The translations under genes were made by a program, and so were the position numbers. 33,547 nt of DNA. Origin: Lachnospiraceae bacterium UBA2860. Its GTDB lineage: Bacteria; Bacillota; Clostridia; Lachnospirales; Lachnospiraceae. The stretch is taken from contig DEFE01000043.1 of NCBI GenBank assembly GCA_002350625.1, positions 1-33,547 on the forward strand. The letters are read 5' to 3'. A model generated the notes under the pieces. That model searched no databases. It worked only from the letters and a program-made list of their open reading frames with translations, and was not told the origin of the DNA. This document shows, one piece after another, positions 1 through 8,365 of the stretch (positions within the stretch are counted from its first letter, which is position 1; each line of letters begins with the position of its first letter).

Positions 1-92
1 TCGCTCATCAGCATGCCAAACGCTATTCCAATGAAGAGATAGGTAAAGAAAATAGGGATCGTATTCCTGACAGCAAACCGCAGCTCCTGCAT
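1..92 (-). CDS. azlC: AzlC-family branched-chain amino acid permease, N-terminal fragment
   Basis: Only the first 30 codons lie in the window; the rest is beyond the left edge. The peptide starts MQELRFAVRNTIPIFFTYLF and continues with GIAFGMLMS. This matches the start of AzlC proteins, where a short amphipathic stretch precedes a first membrane segment containing a G-IA-G-LM pattern. AzlC normally works with a small partner, AzlD, to export branched-chain amino acids or analogues; azlD would be expected further left. The ATG follows a GGGAGGG ribosome site with good spacing. The gene is divergent from an HxlR regulator, which may control it. The call rests on about 30 residues. Confidence 0.6.
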   Translation of the reverse strand, partial: MQELRFAVRNTIPIFFTYLFIGIAFGMLMS

Positions 93-131
93 CACTTCTG
101 CCCTCCCGTTGACACATCACCGTATTTGCTT

Positions 132-161
132 TATTATAAGCGATATCAAAGTATGGAGCAA
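132..161 (-). promoter_or_regulatory. Probable sigma-A promoter of the azlC-like gene
   Basis: Read on the minus strand, TTGCTC (156-161) and TATAAT (132-137) are separated by 18 bases, about 40 bases upstream of the azlC ATG. The -10 element matches the consensus exactly; the -35 matches 4 of 6. Confidence 0.5.
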
Positions 162-181
162 GTACGGTCATTTTTGGTAGG

Positions 182-202
182 TACTATCAAAAAGGATACT
201 AT
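182..202. promoter_or_regulatory. Possible HxlR operator: repeated TACTAT
   Basis: TACTAT occurs at 182-187 and 197-202, 15 bases apart, with a partial inverted relation (GTACTATC then GGATAC). It lies between the divergent azlC and hxlR starts, immediately before the hxlR ribosome site. HxlR-family proteins commonly bind short repeats beside their own gene. This is a visual match only. Confidence 0.3.
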
Positions 203-213
203 AGGAGGTGCAC

Positions 214-561
214 ATGAAATCCGAACGAAAGTTTAACTGTACGATCGAAGCTTCCATGTGCTTTATTGGCGGAAAGTACAAGCCGCTCATTTTGTGGCAT
301 CTTATCGAGGGAAAAAAGCGGTTCAGCGAGCTTCAACGGCTGATTCCCCAGGCAACCGCGAGAACACTGACGCTACAGTTGCGGGAACTGGAGCAGGATC
401 AGCTGATCCATCGGGAGGTGTTTCCTGTCGTGCCGCCGAAAACCGAATACTCGCTCACTGAACTTGGAAAGACATTGGTTCCTTTGATCACTGAGCTGAG
501 GGAGTGGGGGCGGTACTATTTTGAGTACACGCATCAGCACAATCCCTGTGAACAAGAATAA
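214..561 (+). CDS. HxlR-family winged-helix transcriptional regulator
   Basis: A 115-residue single-domain DNA-binding protein. It shows the HxlR hallmarks: an N-terminal Cys followed by an IGGKYKPLILWHL segment, then RFSELQRLIPQ and the recognition helix region TARTLTLQLRELEQD, and the wing P-V-PP-TEYSLTELG near residue 80. In related proteins the N-terminal Cys can sense electrophiles or redox state; whether it does so here is unknown. The ATG at 214 is preferred over the in-frame GTG at 208 because AGGAGG (203-208) then sits 5 bases upstream. It is divergent from the azlC-like gene, its likely target. The family is confident; the ligand is not known. Confidence 0.9.
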   Translation: MKSERKFNCTIEASMCFIGGKYKPLILWHLIEGKKRFSELQRLIPQATARTLTLQLRELEQDQLIHREVFPVVPPKTEYSLTELGKTLVPLITELREWGRYYFEYTHQHNPCEQE

Positions 562-902
562 ACAGTATCTCAAATTCCAGCTTTTCGCTGAAGGCGGTAG
601 CGGAGCTTCTTTTCCAGCTCGGCGGCCAGTCCCTGTCCCATTAGGTAGCCACGGGCTTCACCGCTGCTTTCACCACCAGATTCTTCGCTGCCATTGGTAT
701 CAGGGGCAGGATCGGGCTGCGGATATTGATCTTGATTGTGATATGAAGTGAAGGCGCAGCCTCAGAATCTTGATAGTTGCGGACGAAGATCTTTATCTGT
801 ATGATGAAGCAAAGCGGGCAGCTTTGGCGTATGCGGATCAGACCCCCGAACCGCTGTGTTTCTGACAAATACACAAAAGAAGAGAAAGGAGCTCCTGGGA
901 AA
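562..902. other. Gap without an intact gene; possible gene remnants on both strands
   Basis: No complete gene with a ribosome site is visible. Two stop-free stretches look protein-like. On the minus strand, 570-761 reads through an acidic Gly/Ser/Pro-rich linker into GYLMGQGLAAELEKKLRYRL and stops at 570-572. On the plus strand, 752-865 reads VADEDLYLYDEAKRAALAYA, then a short tail and TGA. Neither has a credible start, and neither is a family I can name. They may be decayed remnants of different genes, or chance. A possible promoter for the downstream alkylsulfatase is TTGCGG (777-782), 17 bases, TATGAT (800-805). Confidence 0.3.
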
Positions 903-2882
903 ATGCGAAGAACAGGAAAACTGGTAGGTGCATTCATATTGTCAGCAGCAATTGTGCTGCCGGGAATCGGTGTTTCGGCGCAGGATCTGGGCCTTAATAC
1001 GGATCAGAAGGAAGCAAGCGAGTATACAAAAGCAGCGAATGCAGAGGTCTATGCGCTGCTGGATTTTGAGGATGAACGGGAGAAGGAAAATGCTGAGCGG
1101 GGCCTGATCGCGGCACCGGACAGTCTGGAGATCACGACGAAAGACGGTAAAGTGGCCTGGAGTCAGGACGCATATGCATTTCTTAATGAAGATGCACCGG
1201 ACAGCGCGAACCCCAGCCTGTGGAGAAACACACAGCTTAATCATGTTTACGGATTGTTCGAGGTGATGGACGGGATTTATCAGGTCAGAGGCTATGACAT
1301 GTCCAACATCACCTTCATCAAGGGGGAGACCGGATGGATCATCTATGACCCGCTGATGACGGTGGAATGTGCGCAGGCCGCGTTCGAGCTGGTGAAAGAG
1401 AACATCGGGGATTACCCGGTGAAGGCTGTCCTCTATTCTCACTCCCATGTGGATCATTTTGGCGGTGTCGCAGGGATTGTTTCCGAGGAACAGGTGGCGG
1501 AAGAGGAGATCCTGATCGTCGCGCCGGAAGGCTTCGAAGAGCATGCGGTGAGCGAGAATGTCTATGCGGGAACTGCCATGGGCCGGAGAGCCAGCTACCA
1601 GTATGGCACGCTGCTCGAAGGAGGAGAGAAGGGCTCTTTGTGCATCGGAATCGGCATGGGGCAGTCCCACGGAACCACCTCCTATATCTCTCCGAACACG
1701 ATCATTACGGAAACCGGGCAGAGGCTGATCATCGACGGAGTCATCATGGAATTCCAGCTTACGCCGGGAACGGAAGCCCCGGCGGAGATGAACACCTGGT
1801 TCCCGCAGAAGAAGGCGCTGTGGATGGCGGAAAACTGCACGGGGACCATGCACAATCTGTACACGCTGAGAGGCGCGCAGGTCCGTGACGGACAGGCCTG
1901 GGCGAACTTCCTGATGGAGACGCTGAAGCTGTATGGCAAAGATGTGGAGGTTGTATTCCAGTCCCACAACTGGCCGCATTGGGAAAATGCCAAGATTGTG
2001 GAGTATATCCTGAATACGGCAGCGGCCTACAAGTATATCAATGACCAGACCCTGCTTTATCTGAACGAGGGATATACAGGCACTGAGATCGCGCACATGA
2101 TTGAACTCCCTGAGGAGCTGGCAAAGAACTGGTACACCAGACAATACTACGGAACAGTAGCCCACAATGCCAAGGCGGTCTACCAGAAGTACATGGGGTG
2201 GTACGATGCGAACCCGGTCCATCTGGGAGAGCTTGAGCCGACAGAGCGCGCGAAGAAGTTTGTGGAATATCTGGGCGATGTGGACGAGGTGCTCCTCAAG
2301 GCAAAGGAAGACTATGACAAAGGCGAATACCAGTGGGTCGCGGAGCTGACCAACATGCTGGTCTTTGCGGATCCGGAGAATCAGGACGCGCGGATGCTGT
2401 GCGCGGATGCTCTGGAGCAGCTGGCTTATCAGGCGGAGAGCGGAACATGGAGAAATGCGTATCTGTGCGCGGCCCAGGAGCTCCGGTTCGGCACCAATAC
2501 GGATCCTGCGACCCGTGCTTCGTCAAGCGGCGGTCTCGTCACGCATATGACGCCTGAGATGATTCTGCAGTACCTGGGCATCTATACTGACAGCAAGAAG
2601 ATCGAAGGCGTGAGCTTCACGGCAAATATCGTTCTTCCGGAAGAGTCCTATGTCCTTGTCGTCAAAAATGGCGTCGTTCTTTATGAACAGGGATCGCTCC
2701 ATGAGAAGGCGGACGCGACATGGACGACCAACAGAAAAGGACTGTTCGGTATCGCGACGAATAACAGGGAGACGATCGATGCGGAAGTGACGCAGGAAGG
2801 CGACACCACCTTGCTGGATAAGCTCCTGGAAGGAAATACGGTCGCTGATATGGATATGTTCTTCCATATTATCGAGCCGTAA
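903..2882 (+). CDS. Secreted alkylsulfatase (SdsA1/BDS1-like metallo-beta-lactamase fold)
   Basis: A 659-residue protein predicted to hydrolyse alkyl sulfate esters outside the membrane. It begins with a signal peptide (MRRTGK, hydrophobic core, likely cut after VSA before QD). The metallo-beta-lactamase zinc motif HSHVDHFGG starts at His180 (His180, His182, Asp184, His185). Family-specific segments follow: AENCTGTMHNLYTLRGAQVR, SHNWPHW, an alkylsulfatase dimerisation region, and a C-terminal SCP2-like region ending ADMDMFFHIIEP. The length fits SdsA1-type enzymes. The ATG at 903 was chosen because it gives the signal peptide and has AAGGAG at 886-891; an in-frame upstream extension lacks both. 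Its natural substrate in an anaerobe is unknown. An 85-base gap separates it from the hybrid kinase gene. Confidence 0.9.
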   Translation: MRRTGKLVGAFILSAAIVLPGIGVSAQDLGLNTDQKEASEYTKAANAEVYALLDFEDEREKENAERGLIAAPDSLEITTKDGKVAWSQDAYAFLNEDAPDSANPSLWRNTQLNHVYGLFEVMDGIYQVRGYDMSNITFIKGETGWIIYDPLMTVECAQAAFELVKENIGDYPVKAVLYSHSHVDHFGGVAGIVSEEQVAEEEILIVAPEGFEEHAVSENVYAGTAMGRRASYQYGTLLEGGEKGSLCIGIGMGQSHGTTSYISPNTIITETGQRLIIDGVIMEFQLTPGTEAPAEMNTWFPQKKALWMAENCTGTMHNLYTLRGAQVRDGQAWANFLMETLKLYGKDVEVVFQSHNWPHWENAKIVEYILNTAAAYKYINDQTLLYLNEGYTGTEIAHMIELPEELAKNWYTRQYYGTVAHNAKAVYQKYMGWYDANPVHLGELEPTERAKKFVEYLGDVDEVLLKAKEDYDKGEYQWVAELTNMLVFADPENQDARMLCADALEQLAYQAESGTWRNAYLCAAQELRFGTNTDPATRASSSGGLVTHMTPEMILQYLGIYTDSKKIEGVSFTANIVLPEESYVLVVKNGVVLYEQGSLHEKADATWTTNRKGLFGIATNNRETIDAEVTQEGDTTLLDKLLEGNTVADMDMFFHIIEP

Positions 2883-2897
2883 AAAACGAGCGTACAT

Positions 2898-2939
2898 GAC
2901 GGGCGCCCGCGAACTGCATGAACGCAGTTGGCAGGCGTC
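2898..2939 (+). other. Imperfect hairpin between alkylsulfatase and hybrid kinase genes
   Basis: AACTGC (2912-2917) pairs perfectly with GCAGTT (2924-2929) around a 6-base loop. Outer pairs GCC/GGC and GACG/CGTC extend the stem across a small internal loop. There is no T-run, so it is not a typical intrinsic terminator; it may be a processing or attenuation element. Confidence 0.35.
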
Positions 2940-2967
2940 AGTTCATGACAGATAAAGGACCCTCTTT

Positions 2968-5436
2968 ATGAACCGGATAAACGATGAAAAGGACAGGCAG
3001 ATCATAGAAGAACAGGCAGGAACAATCCGACTGCTTACGGATCTGACCAGCGCAGGAAGCTGGGTGATTGACTTTGCCCCGGACGGCTCTTTGGCGTCTG
3101 TACAATGGGGCGACGGTTTCCGCAGGCTGATGGGCTATCGCGACAGGAACGACTTCCCGAATAGACTTGAACCATTCGTGCAGGGCATTTTCCCGGAAGA
3201 CAGGGATGCCCTTCTTGGTGATATAAGAGCCTGTGTTTTTGATGAAAGCGTTATGCGCACTGCGGACTATGATTACCGCTTCTTAAGAAAGGACGGTTCG
3301 GTCCGATGGTTTCGCAGCAAGGGCTTTCTGTCCCGGGATCCTCATGGCATGCCGATTGAGTTCAGAGGCGTGACGATCGATATAACCCGGGAAAAGGAAC
3401 ATGATGCCCTGTATGATGCATTGCAGAATGAAGCGGTGTCCCTTGACACCATTCATGAAATGCTCGGGTCCGGAAAATGGACGATGGATTTTGATGAAAC
3501 AGGCGCAATGGTCCGGATCAACTGGAGCGACGAATTCAGAAGAATGCTCGGATATCAGGGCGCGGATGACTTTCCCGACGTCCTGGAATCCTGGTCAGCC
3601 CTGCTGCATCCTGATGACAGGGAGCATGTCCTGAAGGAGTTCAATGAAACGATCTCCGACTATACGGGACAGAAGACCTATGACGTCGAGTACCGTCTGC
3701 TGACGAAAAACAGAGGGTACCGCTGGTACCGGGCTGTCGGCAAACCGACACGCCGCCCCGACGGCTCGCCGATCACTTACATAGGCGTGTTCATCGACAT
3801 CACCGATCAAAAGGAAATGATGCGTGAACTGGCGCAGCAGCGGGAATCGCTGCGCCTTGCGCTGGAAGAGGCCAATCAGGCCAACAAAGCTAAGACAGCT
3901 TTCCTGTCCAATATGAGCCATGAAATCCGCACGCCGATGAATGCGATCATCGGGCTTGACCGGATTGTCCTTAATGATCCCGGCATATCTGAAACGACGC
4001 GGGAGCATCTTGAGAAGATCGGGCTGTCGGCCCAGCATCTGCTCAGCATCATCAATGACATTCTTGATATGAGCCGCATCGAATCGGGCCGGATCACCGT
4101 GAAGAATGAAGAGTTTTCTTTTTCAAGGACATTGGCGCAGGTCAATACGATCATAAGCGGTCAGTGCAGGGAAAAGGGCATTGACTATAAGTGCCTGGTG
4201 AAAGGTGCGGTCGACGATTATTATATCGGCGATGACATGAAGCTGCGGCAGGTTATGATCAATATTCTCGGAAATGCAGTCAAGTTTACACCGCCGGGAG
4301 GTACCGTCAGGCTTGTCGTGGAAGCTATCGCACGCTTTAATGAAAAAACTACGCTGCGCTTTATCTTCAGCGATACAGGAATCGGGATGAGTCAGGATTT
4401 TCTTCCCAGGCTGTTTGATGCGTTCAGCCAGGAGGATTCCTCCAGCACAAGCCGCTTTGGCAGCACAGGCCTCGGCATGGCCATCACGAAGAATTTCGTT
4501 GAGCTGATGAACGGAACGATTTCAGTAGAGAGTGAAAAGAACAAAGGAACGACATTTACCGTCACGGTCACGCTGATCGACTGCGATCAAAAGAGTATCG
4601 GGGTGGAGGAAGATGTGCTGCATCCCCATGAGCTGTGCGTGCTGGTGATTGACGATGATCCGATCGCCTGCGAACACGCCCAGCTGGTGCTGGGACAGGC
4701 GGGCGTGAATTGTGAAAAGGCACTGTCCGGGGCAGAAGGCCTGCAGATGGCGAAAGTCCGCCAGGCCAGGCGTGAGCCCTATCACCTGATCCTCGTGGAT
4801 TGGCGCATGCCGGACATGGACGGCATTGAAACGACCCGGCAGATCCGGGCGGCCGTGGGCACCGAGACGCCGGTCATCATTCTCACCTCATATAACTGGG
4901 ATGACATTGAGGATGAGGCAAAGGCGGCAGGCGTGGATACATTTGTCGCAAAACCGCTTTTTGCCGGAACGGTGCTCGATGAGTTCAGGGATACGTTCAA
5001 AAAGAAGGCTGTAAAGCCTGTGCGGGAAAAGGTGGATCTCAAATGCCGCAGGGTGCTGCTCGCGGAAGATGTCGATGTAAACGCCGAGATCATGATGATG
5101 ATACTCTCCATGCGGGAGATTCTGGCGGATCACGCGGAAAACGGGCGCATCGCCGTAGAGAAATTCGCGGAGCACGAAGCGGGGTATTATGATGCGATTC
5201 TGATGGATATGCGTATGCCTGAAATGGACGGCCTGGAGGCGACCCGGAGAATCAGGGCCATGGACAGACCTGATGCGAAGAGTATCCCGATCATAGCGCT
5301 GACCGCAAATGCCTTTGACGAGGATGTACAGCGCAGCATGCAGGCAGGTCTGAATGCGCATCTGAGCAAACCGGTAGAACCGGATATCTTGTTTGAAACG
5401 CTGGAAGGGCTCCTGTGCCATCAGGCGGAGGAATGA
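2968..5436 (+). CDS. Cytosolic hybrid sensor histidine kinase (PAS-PAS-HisKA-HATPase-REC-REC)
   Basis: An 822-residue hybrid kinase with no membrane segment, so it should sense an intracellular signal. Order: two PAS_3-type domains (about 20-145 and 150-275; both carry W.DEF/GF RR.LGY-like starts and a YRW/VRWFR core), a short coiled linker, HisKA with SHEIRTPMNAIIGLD (phosphorylated His318), HATPase (NILGNAVKFTPPGG N-box, DTGIGM, STGLGMAI), then two receivers. Phospho-acceptors are Asp611 (VDWRMPDMDG) and Asp747 (MDMRMPEMDG), each with the conserved KP Lys later. No output or HPt domain is present, so phosphate must pass to a separate partner, which is not in this window. AAAGGA lies 9 bases before the ATG. 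The phosphatase gene follows after 1 base. Confidence 0.93.
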   Translation: MNRINDEKDRQIIEEQAGTIRLLTDLTSAGSWVIDFAPDGSLASVQWGDGFRRLMGYRDRNDFPNRLEPFVQGIFPEDRDALLGDIRACVFDESVMRTADYDYRFLRKDGSVRWFRSKGFLSRDPHGMPIEFRGVTIDITREKEHDALYDALQNEAVSLDTIHEMLGSGKWTMDFDETGAMVRINWSDEFRRMLGYQGADDFPDVLESWSALLHPDDREHVLKEFNETISDYTGQKTYDVEYRLLTKNRGYRWYRAVGKPTRRPDGSPITYIGVFIDITDQKEMMRELAQQRESLRLALEEANQANKAKTAFLSNMSHEIRTPMNAIIGLDRIVLNDPGISETTREHLEKIGLSAQHLLSIINDILDMSRIESGRITVKNEEFSFSRTLAQVNTIISGQCREKGIDYKCLVKGAVDDYYIGDDMKLRQVMINILGNAVKFTPPGGTVRLVVEAIARFNEKTTLRFIFSDTGIGMSQDFLPRLFDAFSQEDSSSTSRFGSTGLGMAITKNFVELMNGTISVESEKNKGTTFTVTVTLIDCDQKSIGVEEDVLHPHELCVLVIDDDPIACEHAQLVLGQAGVNCEKALSGAEGLQMAKVRQARREPYHLILVDWRMPDMDGIETTRQIRAAVGTETPVIILTSYNWDDIEDEAKAAGVDTFVAKPLFAGTVLDEFRDTFKKKAVKPVREKVDLKCRRVLLAEDVDVNAEIMMMILSMREILADHAENGRIAVEKFAEHEAGYYDAILMDMRMPEMDGLEATRRIRAMDRPDAKSIPIIALTANAFDEDVQRSMQAGLNAHLSKPVEPDILFETLEGLLCHQAEE

Positions 5437-5437
5437 T

Positions 5438-5989
5438 ATGCTGTATATTATGCGACACGGAAGGACCGACTGGAATGTGCTTCATAAGCTGCAGGGGCGG
5501 ACAGATATCCCGCTGAACGAAGAAGGAAGGCTGATGGCCATGGCAGCTCACGATGCATACTTGGATACCCATCTCGACCTGTGTTTTTCATCACCGCTGA
5601 AACGGGCAAAGGAAACTGCGGAGATTTTTTTGCGGGGAAGAGACGTTCCCATAGCAACAGATGACAGACTGAAGGAGATGTCATTCGGCATTTATGAAGG
5701 GCAGGAGAATACTTTTCAAAAACCGGACTGCCCGATCTACGTTCTTTTTAAAGATCCTGCCGCGTATACAAAATCGGCCGGAGGCGCTGAGACTTTTGAA
5801 GAACTGTTTGCCCGTGCGGAAAGCTTCCTGTCTGACATGGTTTTACCTGAAGTGAACAAAGGGAAAGATATCCTGATCGTCGGGCACGGCGCATTAAACT
5901 CGGCGATAATCTGCGTCCTGAGACAGCTCCCGATCTCAGAATTCTGGAGTCATGGCTTAGCGCAATGTAAGCTGCTGCGCCTCATATAA
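5438..5989 (+). CDS. Histidine phosphatase family protein (phosphoglycerate mutase-like)
   Basis: A 183-residue cytosolic phosphatase of the 2H-phosphomutase superfamily. MLYIMRHGRTDWN carries the catalytic RHG (His7). FSSPLKRAKETAE supplies the conserved Arg, EMSFGIYEGQ the acidic proton donor, and VGHGALNSAI the second His. The family includes CobC, PhoE and broad-specificity sugar-phosphate phosphatases; the substrate cannot be read from sequence. The ATG at 5438 has GGAGG (5427-5431) 6 bases before it and lies 1 base after the kinase stop, so it is almost certainly co-transcribed and probably translationally coupled. An upstream in-frame ATG would add 15 unrelated residues and was rejected. 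Confidence 0.88.
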   Translation: MLYIMRHGRTDWNVLHKLQGRTDIPLNEEGRLMAMAAHDAYLDTHLDLCFSSPLKRAKETAEIFLRGRDVPIATDDRLKEMSFGIYEGQENTFQKPDCPIYVLFKDPAAYTKSAGGAETFEELFARAESFLSDMVLPEVNKGKDILIVGHGALNSAIICVLRQLPISEFWSHGLAQCKLLRLI

Positions 5990-6014
5990 TGTCATTTTGA
6001 TGTATGGTCTGTTC

Positions 6015-6048
6015 AGCGAGTGTCATGTACTTGACACTCGCTTTTTTT
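6015..6048 (+). terminator. Strong intrinsic terminator
   Basis: AGCGAGTGTCA (6015-6025) pairs perfectly over 11 bases with TGACACTCGCT (6032-6042) around a 6-base loop, followed by a run of T ending at 6048. It ends the kinase-phosphatase transcript. Confidence 0.95.
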
Positions 6049-6142
6049 CATCGTACGATTGTTTTACAAAAAACACTCGCTTCATGACGAATCCCGGATC
6101 AGAAAGCGGAGAGGAAGCACAAAAAGAGGAGGAAGATAATCT

Positions 6143-7024
6143 ATGAGAAAGATGAGACTTTTAAGTATCGGCATTTTAGCATTTACGATGGCATTTTCTC
6201 TTTCTGCTGCTGTTTCTGCTGATGAGGCAGAGCCGCTCGAAGAGACGGAGATCATTGTCTTTGCGGCGAAGAGCCTGAACAAGGTTCTTGATGACAGCAT
6301 CATTCCCGCCTACAATGAACTGCAGCCGAACGTTAAGATTATTCCCAGCTATGACAGCTCGGGAACGCTGATGACGCAGATCGAGGAGGGCGCGTCCTGC
6401 GACGTATTCTTTTCCGCCGCACAGAAGCAGATGAACGAGCTTGAAGAGAAAGGGCTGGTCGAAGACGGGACAAGACATGACATTGTGAACAACCAGGTCT
6501 GCGTCGTCACTTATGACGGCAGCGGCACGAAGGTGACGGGCCTTCATAACCTTGCGGATGCCGCCAGCATGGCGCTTGCGGACGGATCGGTTCCCGTCGG
6601 AAAGTATACGCGCGAGGCACTCGTTCATGCGGGGATGGTTCCGGAAAAGGAGGATGGAGATGCTTCCGCCATCACGACGCAGGAAGTATCCGACGCGCTT
6701 GGCGGCCTTGAGATCAATGAGTGCGCAAATGTCGGCGCAGTTGCAGCCGCCGTCGCAGAGGGGGCAAATGAAGTCGGCACCGTGTATTACTCCGACACCT
6801 ATGGGCTCGAAGACAAGCTGATCATCCTTGAGAAGGTACCCTATGAGCTGACAGGCAATGTCATCTATCCGGCGGCACAGATTGTTAATGAGGAAGCAGA
6901 TGACGCTGAGAAGGCTGCTGCTTTAGATTTTGCGGAATTCCTTACTTCCGATGCGGCAAAAGAGATCTTTGCGTCTTATTACTTTGACACGAACGTCGGC
7001 GGAGAAGAAAAAACGGAAGGCTGA
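6143..7024 (+). CDS. modA: Molybdate ABC transporter substrate-binding protein
   Basis: A 293-residue extracytoplasmic binding protein. After a signal peptide (likely cut after VSA, before DE) come ModA signatures: VFAAKSLNKVLDD, SYDSSGTLMTQIEEGA, DVFFSAAQKQMNEL and, near the C-terminus, FAEFLTSDAAKEIF. These are typical of type II oxyanion-binding proteins for molybdate or tungstate. There is no lipobox Cys, unusual for a Gram-positive binding protein. GAGGAGG (6126-6132) sits 10 bases before the ATG. The permease gene follows 56 bases later. Ser residues in SL and SSGT probably contact the oxyanion; molybdate versus tungstate cannot be decided here. Confidence 0.92.
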   Translation: MRKMRLLSIGILAFTMAFSLSAAVSADEAEPLEETEIIVFAAKSLNKVLDDSIIPAYNELQPNVKIIPSYDSSGTLMTQIEEGASCDVFFSAAQKQMNELEEKGLVEDGTRHDIVNNQVCVVTYDGSGTKVTGLHNLADAASMALADGSVPVGKYTREALVHAGMVPEKEDGDASAITTQEVSDALGGLEINECANVGAVAAAVAEGANEVGTVYYSDTYGLEDKLIILEKVPYELTGNVIYPAAQIVNEEADDAEKAAALDFAEFLTSDAAKEIFASYYFDTNVGGEEKTEG

Positions 7025-7080
7025 CCCCCTGCATATGCGTGCGAAGCAAACGATCTATTTATTGAGACGGAGTGAATCCC

Positions 7081-7776
7081 ATGATAGAATTTATGAAAGG
7101 GCTGGACTGGAGTCCGCTCTGGATTTCTATGAAGACAGGAATCGTGGCTGCGACCATCTCGTTTTTCCTTGGAATCTTCACTGCAAGAAAGGTTGTTAAG
7201 GCAGGACCGAAGGTGAGAGCCGTCGCGGACGGGATCCTGACGATGCCCCTGGTTCTTCCGCCGACCGTCGCCGGGTTTTTTCTGCTTTTGATCTTCTCGA
7301 CGAGACGACCGTTTGGAAGCATGCTGTATGAAACATTTGGAATTAAAGTCGTGCAGACCTGGCTGGGCTGCATTCTGGCCGCGACGGTCATATCCTTTCC
7401 GCTCATGTACAGAAACGCGCGCGCCGCATTCGAGCAGATCGATGTAAACCTTGTCTATGCGGCGCGGACGCTCGGTATGAGCGAGACGCGGATTTTTTTC
7501 AGAGTGATCATGCCCGCCGCCGGACCCGGAATCGTATCCGGCACGATTCTGACTTTTGCGCGCGCCCTCGGCGAGTACGGCGCGACCTCCATGCTGGCCG
7601 GTAATATACCGGGAAAGACGGGGACGATCTCCCAGAGGATTGCCATGGTGATTCAGAACGGAGATTATGCTGCGGCCGGTTTCTGGGTGCTGGTGATCAT
7701 GATGATTGCTTTTGTGATCATCCTGATGATGAATCTCATAACAGGAAAACAGATGAAGCACATGAACCGTTTCTGA
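7081..7776 (+). CDS. modB: Molybdate ABC transporter permease
   Basis: A 231-residue inner-membrane permease with about five to six membrane segments. The ATPase-docking EAA loop is seen as VYAARTLGMSETRIFFRVIM followed by PAAGPGIVSG. The segment FARALGEYGATSMLAGNIPG is characteristic of ModB and sulfate/molybdate permeases. The ATG at 7081 has GGAG 8 bases upstream; the in-frame GTG at 7072 lacks a site. The length is normal for ModB without a fused ATPase. No ATPase gene (modC) follows, so it must use one encoded elsewhere. Confidence 0.92.
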   Translation: MIEFMKGLDWSPLWISMKTGIVAATISFFLGIFTARKVVKAGPKVRAVADGILTMPLVLPPTVAGFFLLLIFSTRRPFGSMLYETFGIKVVQTWLGCILAATVISFPLMYRNARAAFEQIDVNLVYAARTLGMSETRIFFRVIMPAAGPGIVSGTILTFARALGEYGATSMLAGNIPGKTGTISQRIAMVIQNGDYAAAGFWVLVIMMIAFVIILMMNLITGKQMKHMNRF

Positions 7777-7819
7777 CCTGGACCTTGTGCCTGACGGTTC
7801 TGCTTCCGGAAAGGATGAA

Positions 7820-8152
7820 ATGAAAGCCAAGATACGGGTTACGCTTACAACGGATGCAGGGGAAAGATTTTACGGTCCGGGCGTGCAGGATCTCCTGACA
7901 GGGATCCGGGAGCATGGCTCAGTGAAGGAGGCCTGCGCAGCGATGGAGCTATCCTACTCAAAAGGCCGCAGAATTCTGAGACATGCGGAGGCCGTTCTCG
8001 GCTTCCAGCTGGTGAAACGACAGCAGGGCGGCGCCGCGGGAGGCTCGGCCGCGCTCACGCCGCAGGCTGAGGATTTTATTCAGCGCTATGAATCTTTGAC
8101 AGATGCCATTCGTACATATGCCGCGGAACGCATGGGAGAAGCATTCCCTTAA
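7820..8152 (+). CDS. ModE N-terminal-type winged-helix protein (no molybdate-binding domain)
   Basis: A 110-residue protein matching the DNA-binding half of ModE: a beta strand with GERFYGPGVQDLL, the helix-turn-helix IREHGSVKEACAAMELSYSK, then GFQLVKRQQGGAAGGSAALT, which closely follows the ModE wing region. The C-terminal Mop/TOBE molybdate-binding domains of full ModE are absent. It lies 43 bases after modB, probably in the same transcript. The ATG at 7820 has a GGAAAGGA site just upstream; an in-frame GTG at 7787 is less well placed. It probably regulates molybdate uptake or molybdoenzyme genes, but without its own ligand domain the signal is unclear. Confidence 0.82.
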   Translation: MKAKIRVTLTTDAGERFYGPGVQDLLTGIREHGSVKEACAAMELSYSKGRRILRHAEAVLGFQLVKRQQGGAAGGSAALTPQAEDFIQRYESLTDAIRTYAAERMGEAFP

Positions 8153-8183
8153 ACTGTAGAAAAAAGAATCCTTGATGTTTTTT

Positions 8184-8222
8184 GCCTCCTGTGAGCTCAA
8201 GAATCACAAGAGGCTCTTTTTT
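8184..8222 (+). terminator. Intrinsic terminator after the mod genes
   Basis: GCCTC-C-TGTGA (8184-8194) pairs with TCACA-A-GAGGC (8204-8214), one mismatch, around a 9-base loop. A T-rich tail (TCTTTTTT) follows to 8222. Confidence 0.88.
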
Positions 8223-8280
8223 ATACCGGCCTCATCGTTAACGCTTCCAACCGGCTTTCAGGCAGTGTGCGCTGTTTATA

Positions 8281-8309
8281 TTGTCACGCCGGAAAAATCG
8301 AGATAAAAT
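8281..8309 (+). promoter_or_regulatory. Sigma-A promoter of the K+ transport operon
   Basis: TTGTCA (8281-8286), a 17-base spacer and TAAAAT (8304-8309), each matching consensus at 5 of 6. It lies about 57 bases upstream of the ktrB-like start and after the preceding terminator. Confidence 0.75.
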
Positions 8310-8365
8310 TCCGTATGAGGGCATTTATTGAAATGCGTCCGGAAAACAGTCAAATGTGCTAAGTG

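Noticed and set aside
521..751. 76-codon plus-strand frame overlapping the HxlR gene
   Set aside because: No ribosome site, no family pattern; it starts inside the HxlR gene.
777..902. In-frame N-terminal extension of the alkylsulfatase
   Set aside because: It would precede the signal peptide with 42 unrelated residues and lacks a ribosome site; the ATG at 903 has one.
942..2222. Long open reading frame on the minus strand (426 codons)
   Set aside because: It is the antisense of the alkylsulfatase gene; the encoded protein is rich in Arg, His and Asp, has no family pattern, and has no ribosome site.
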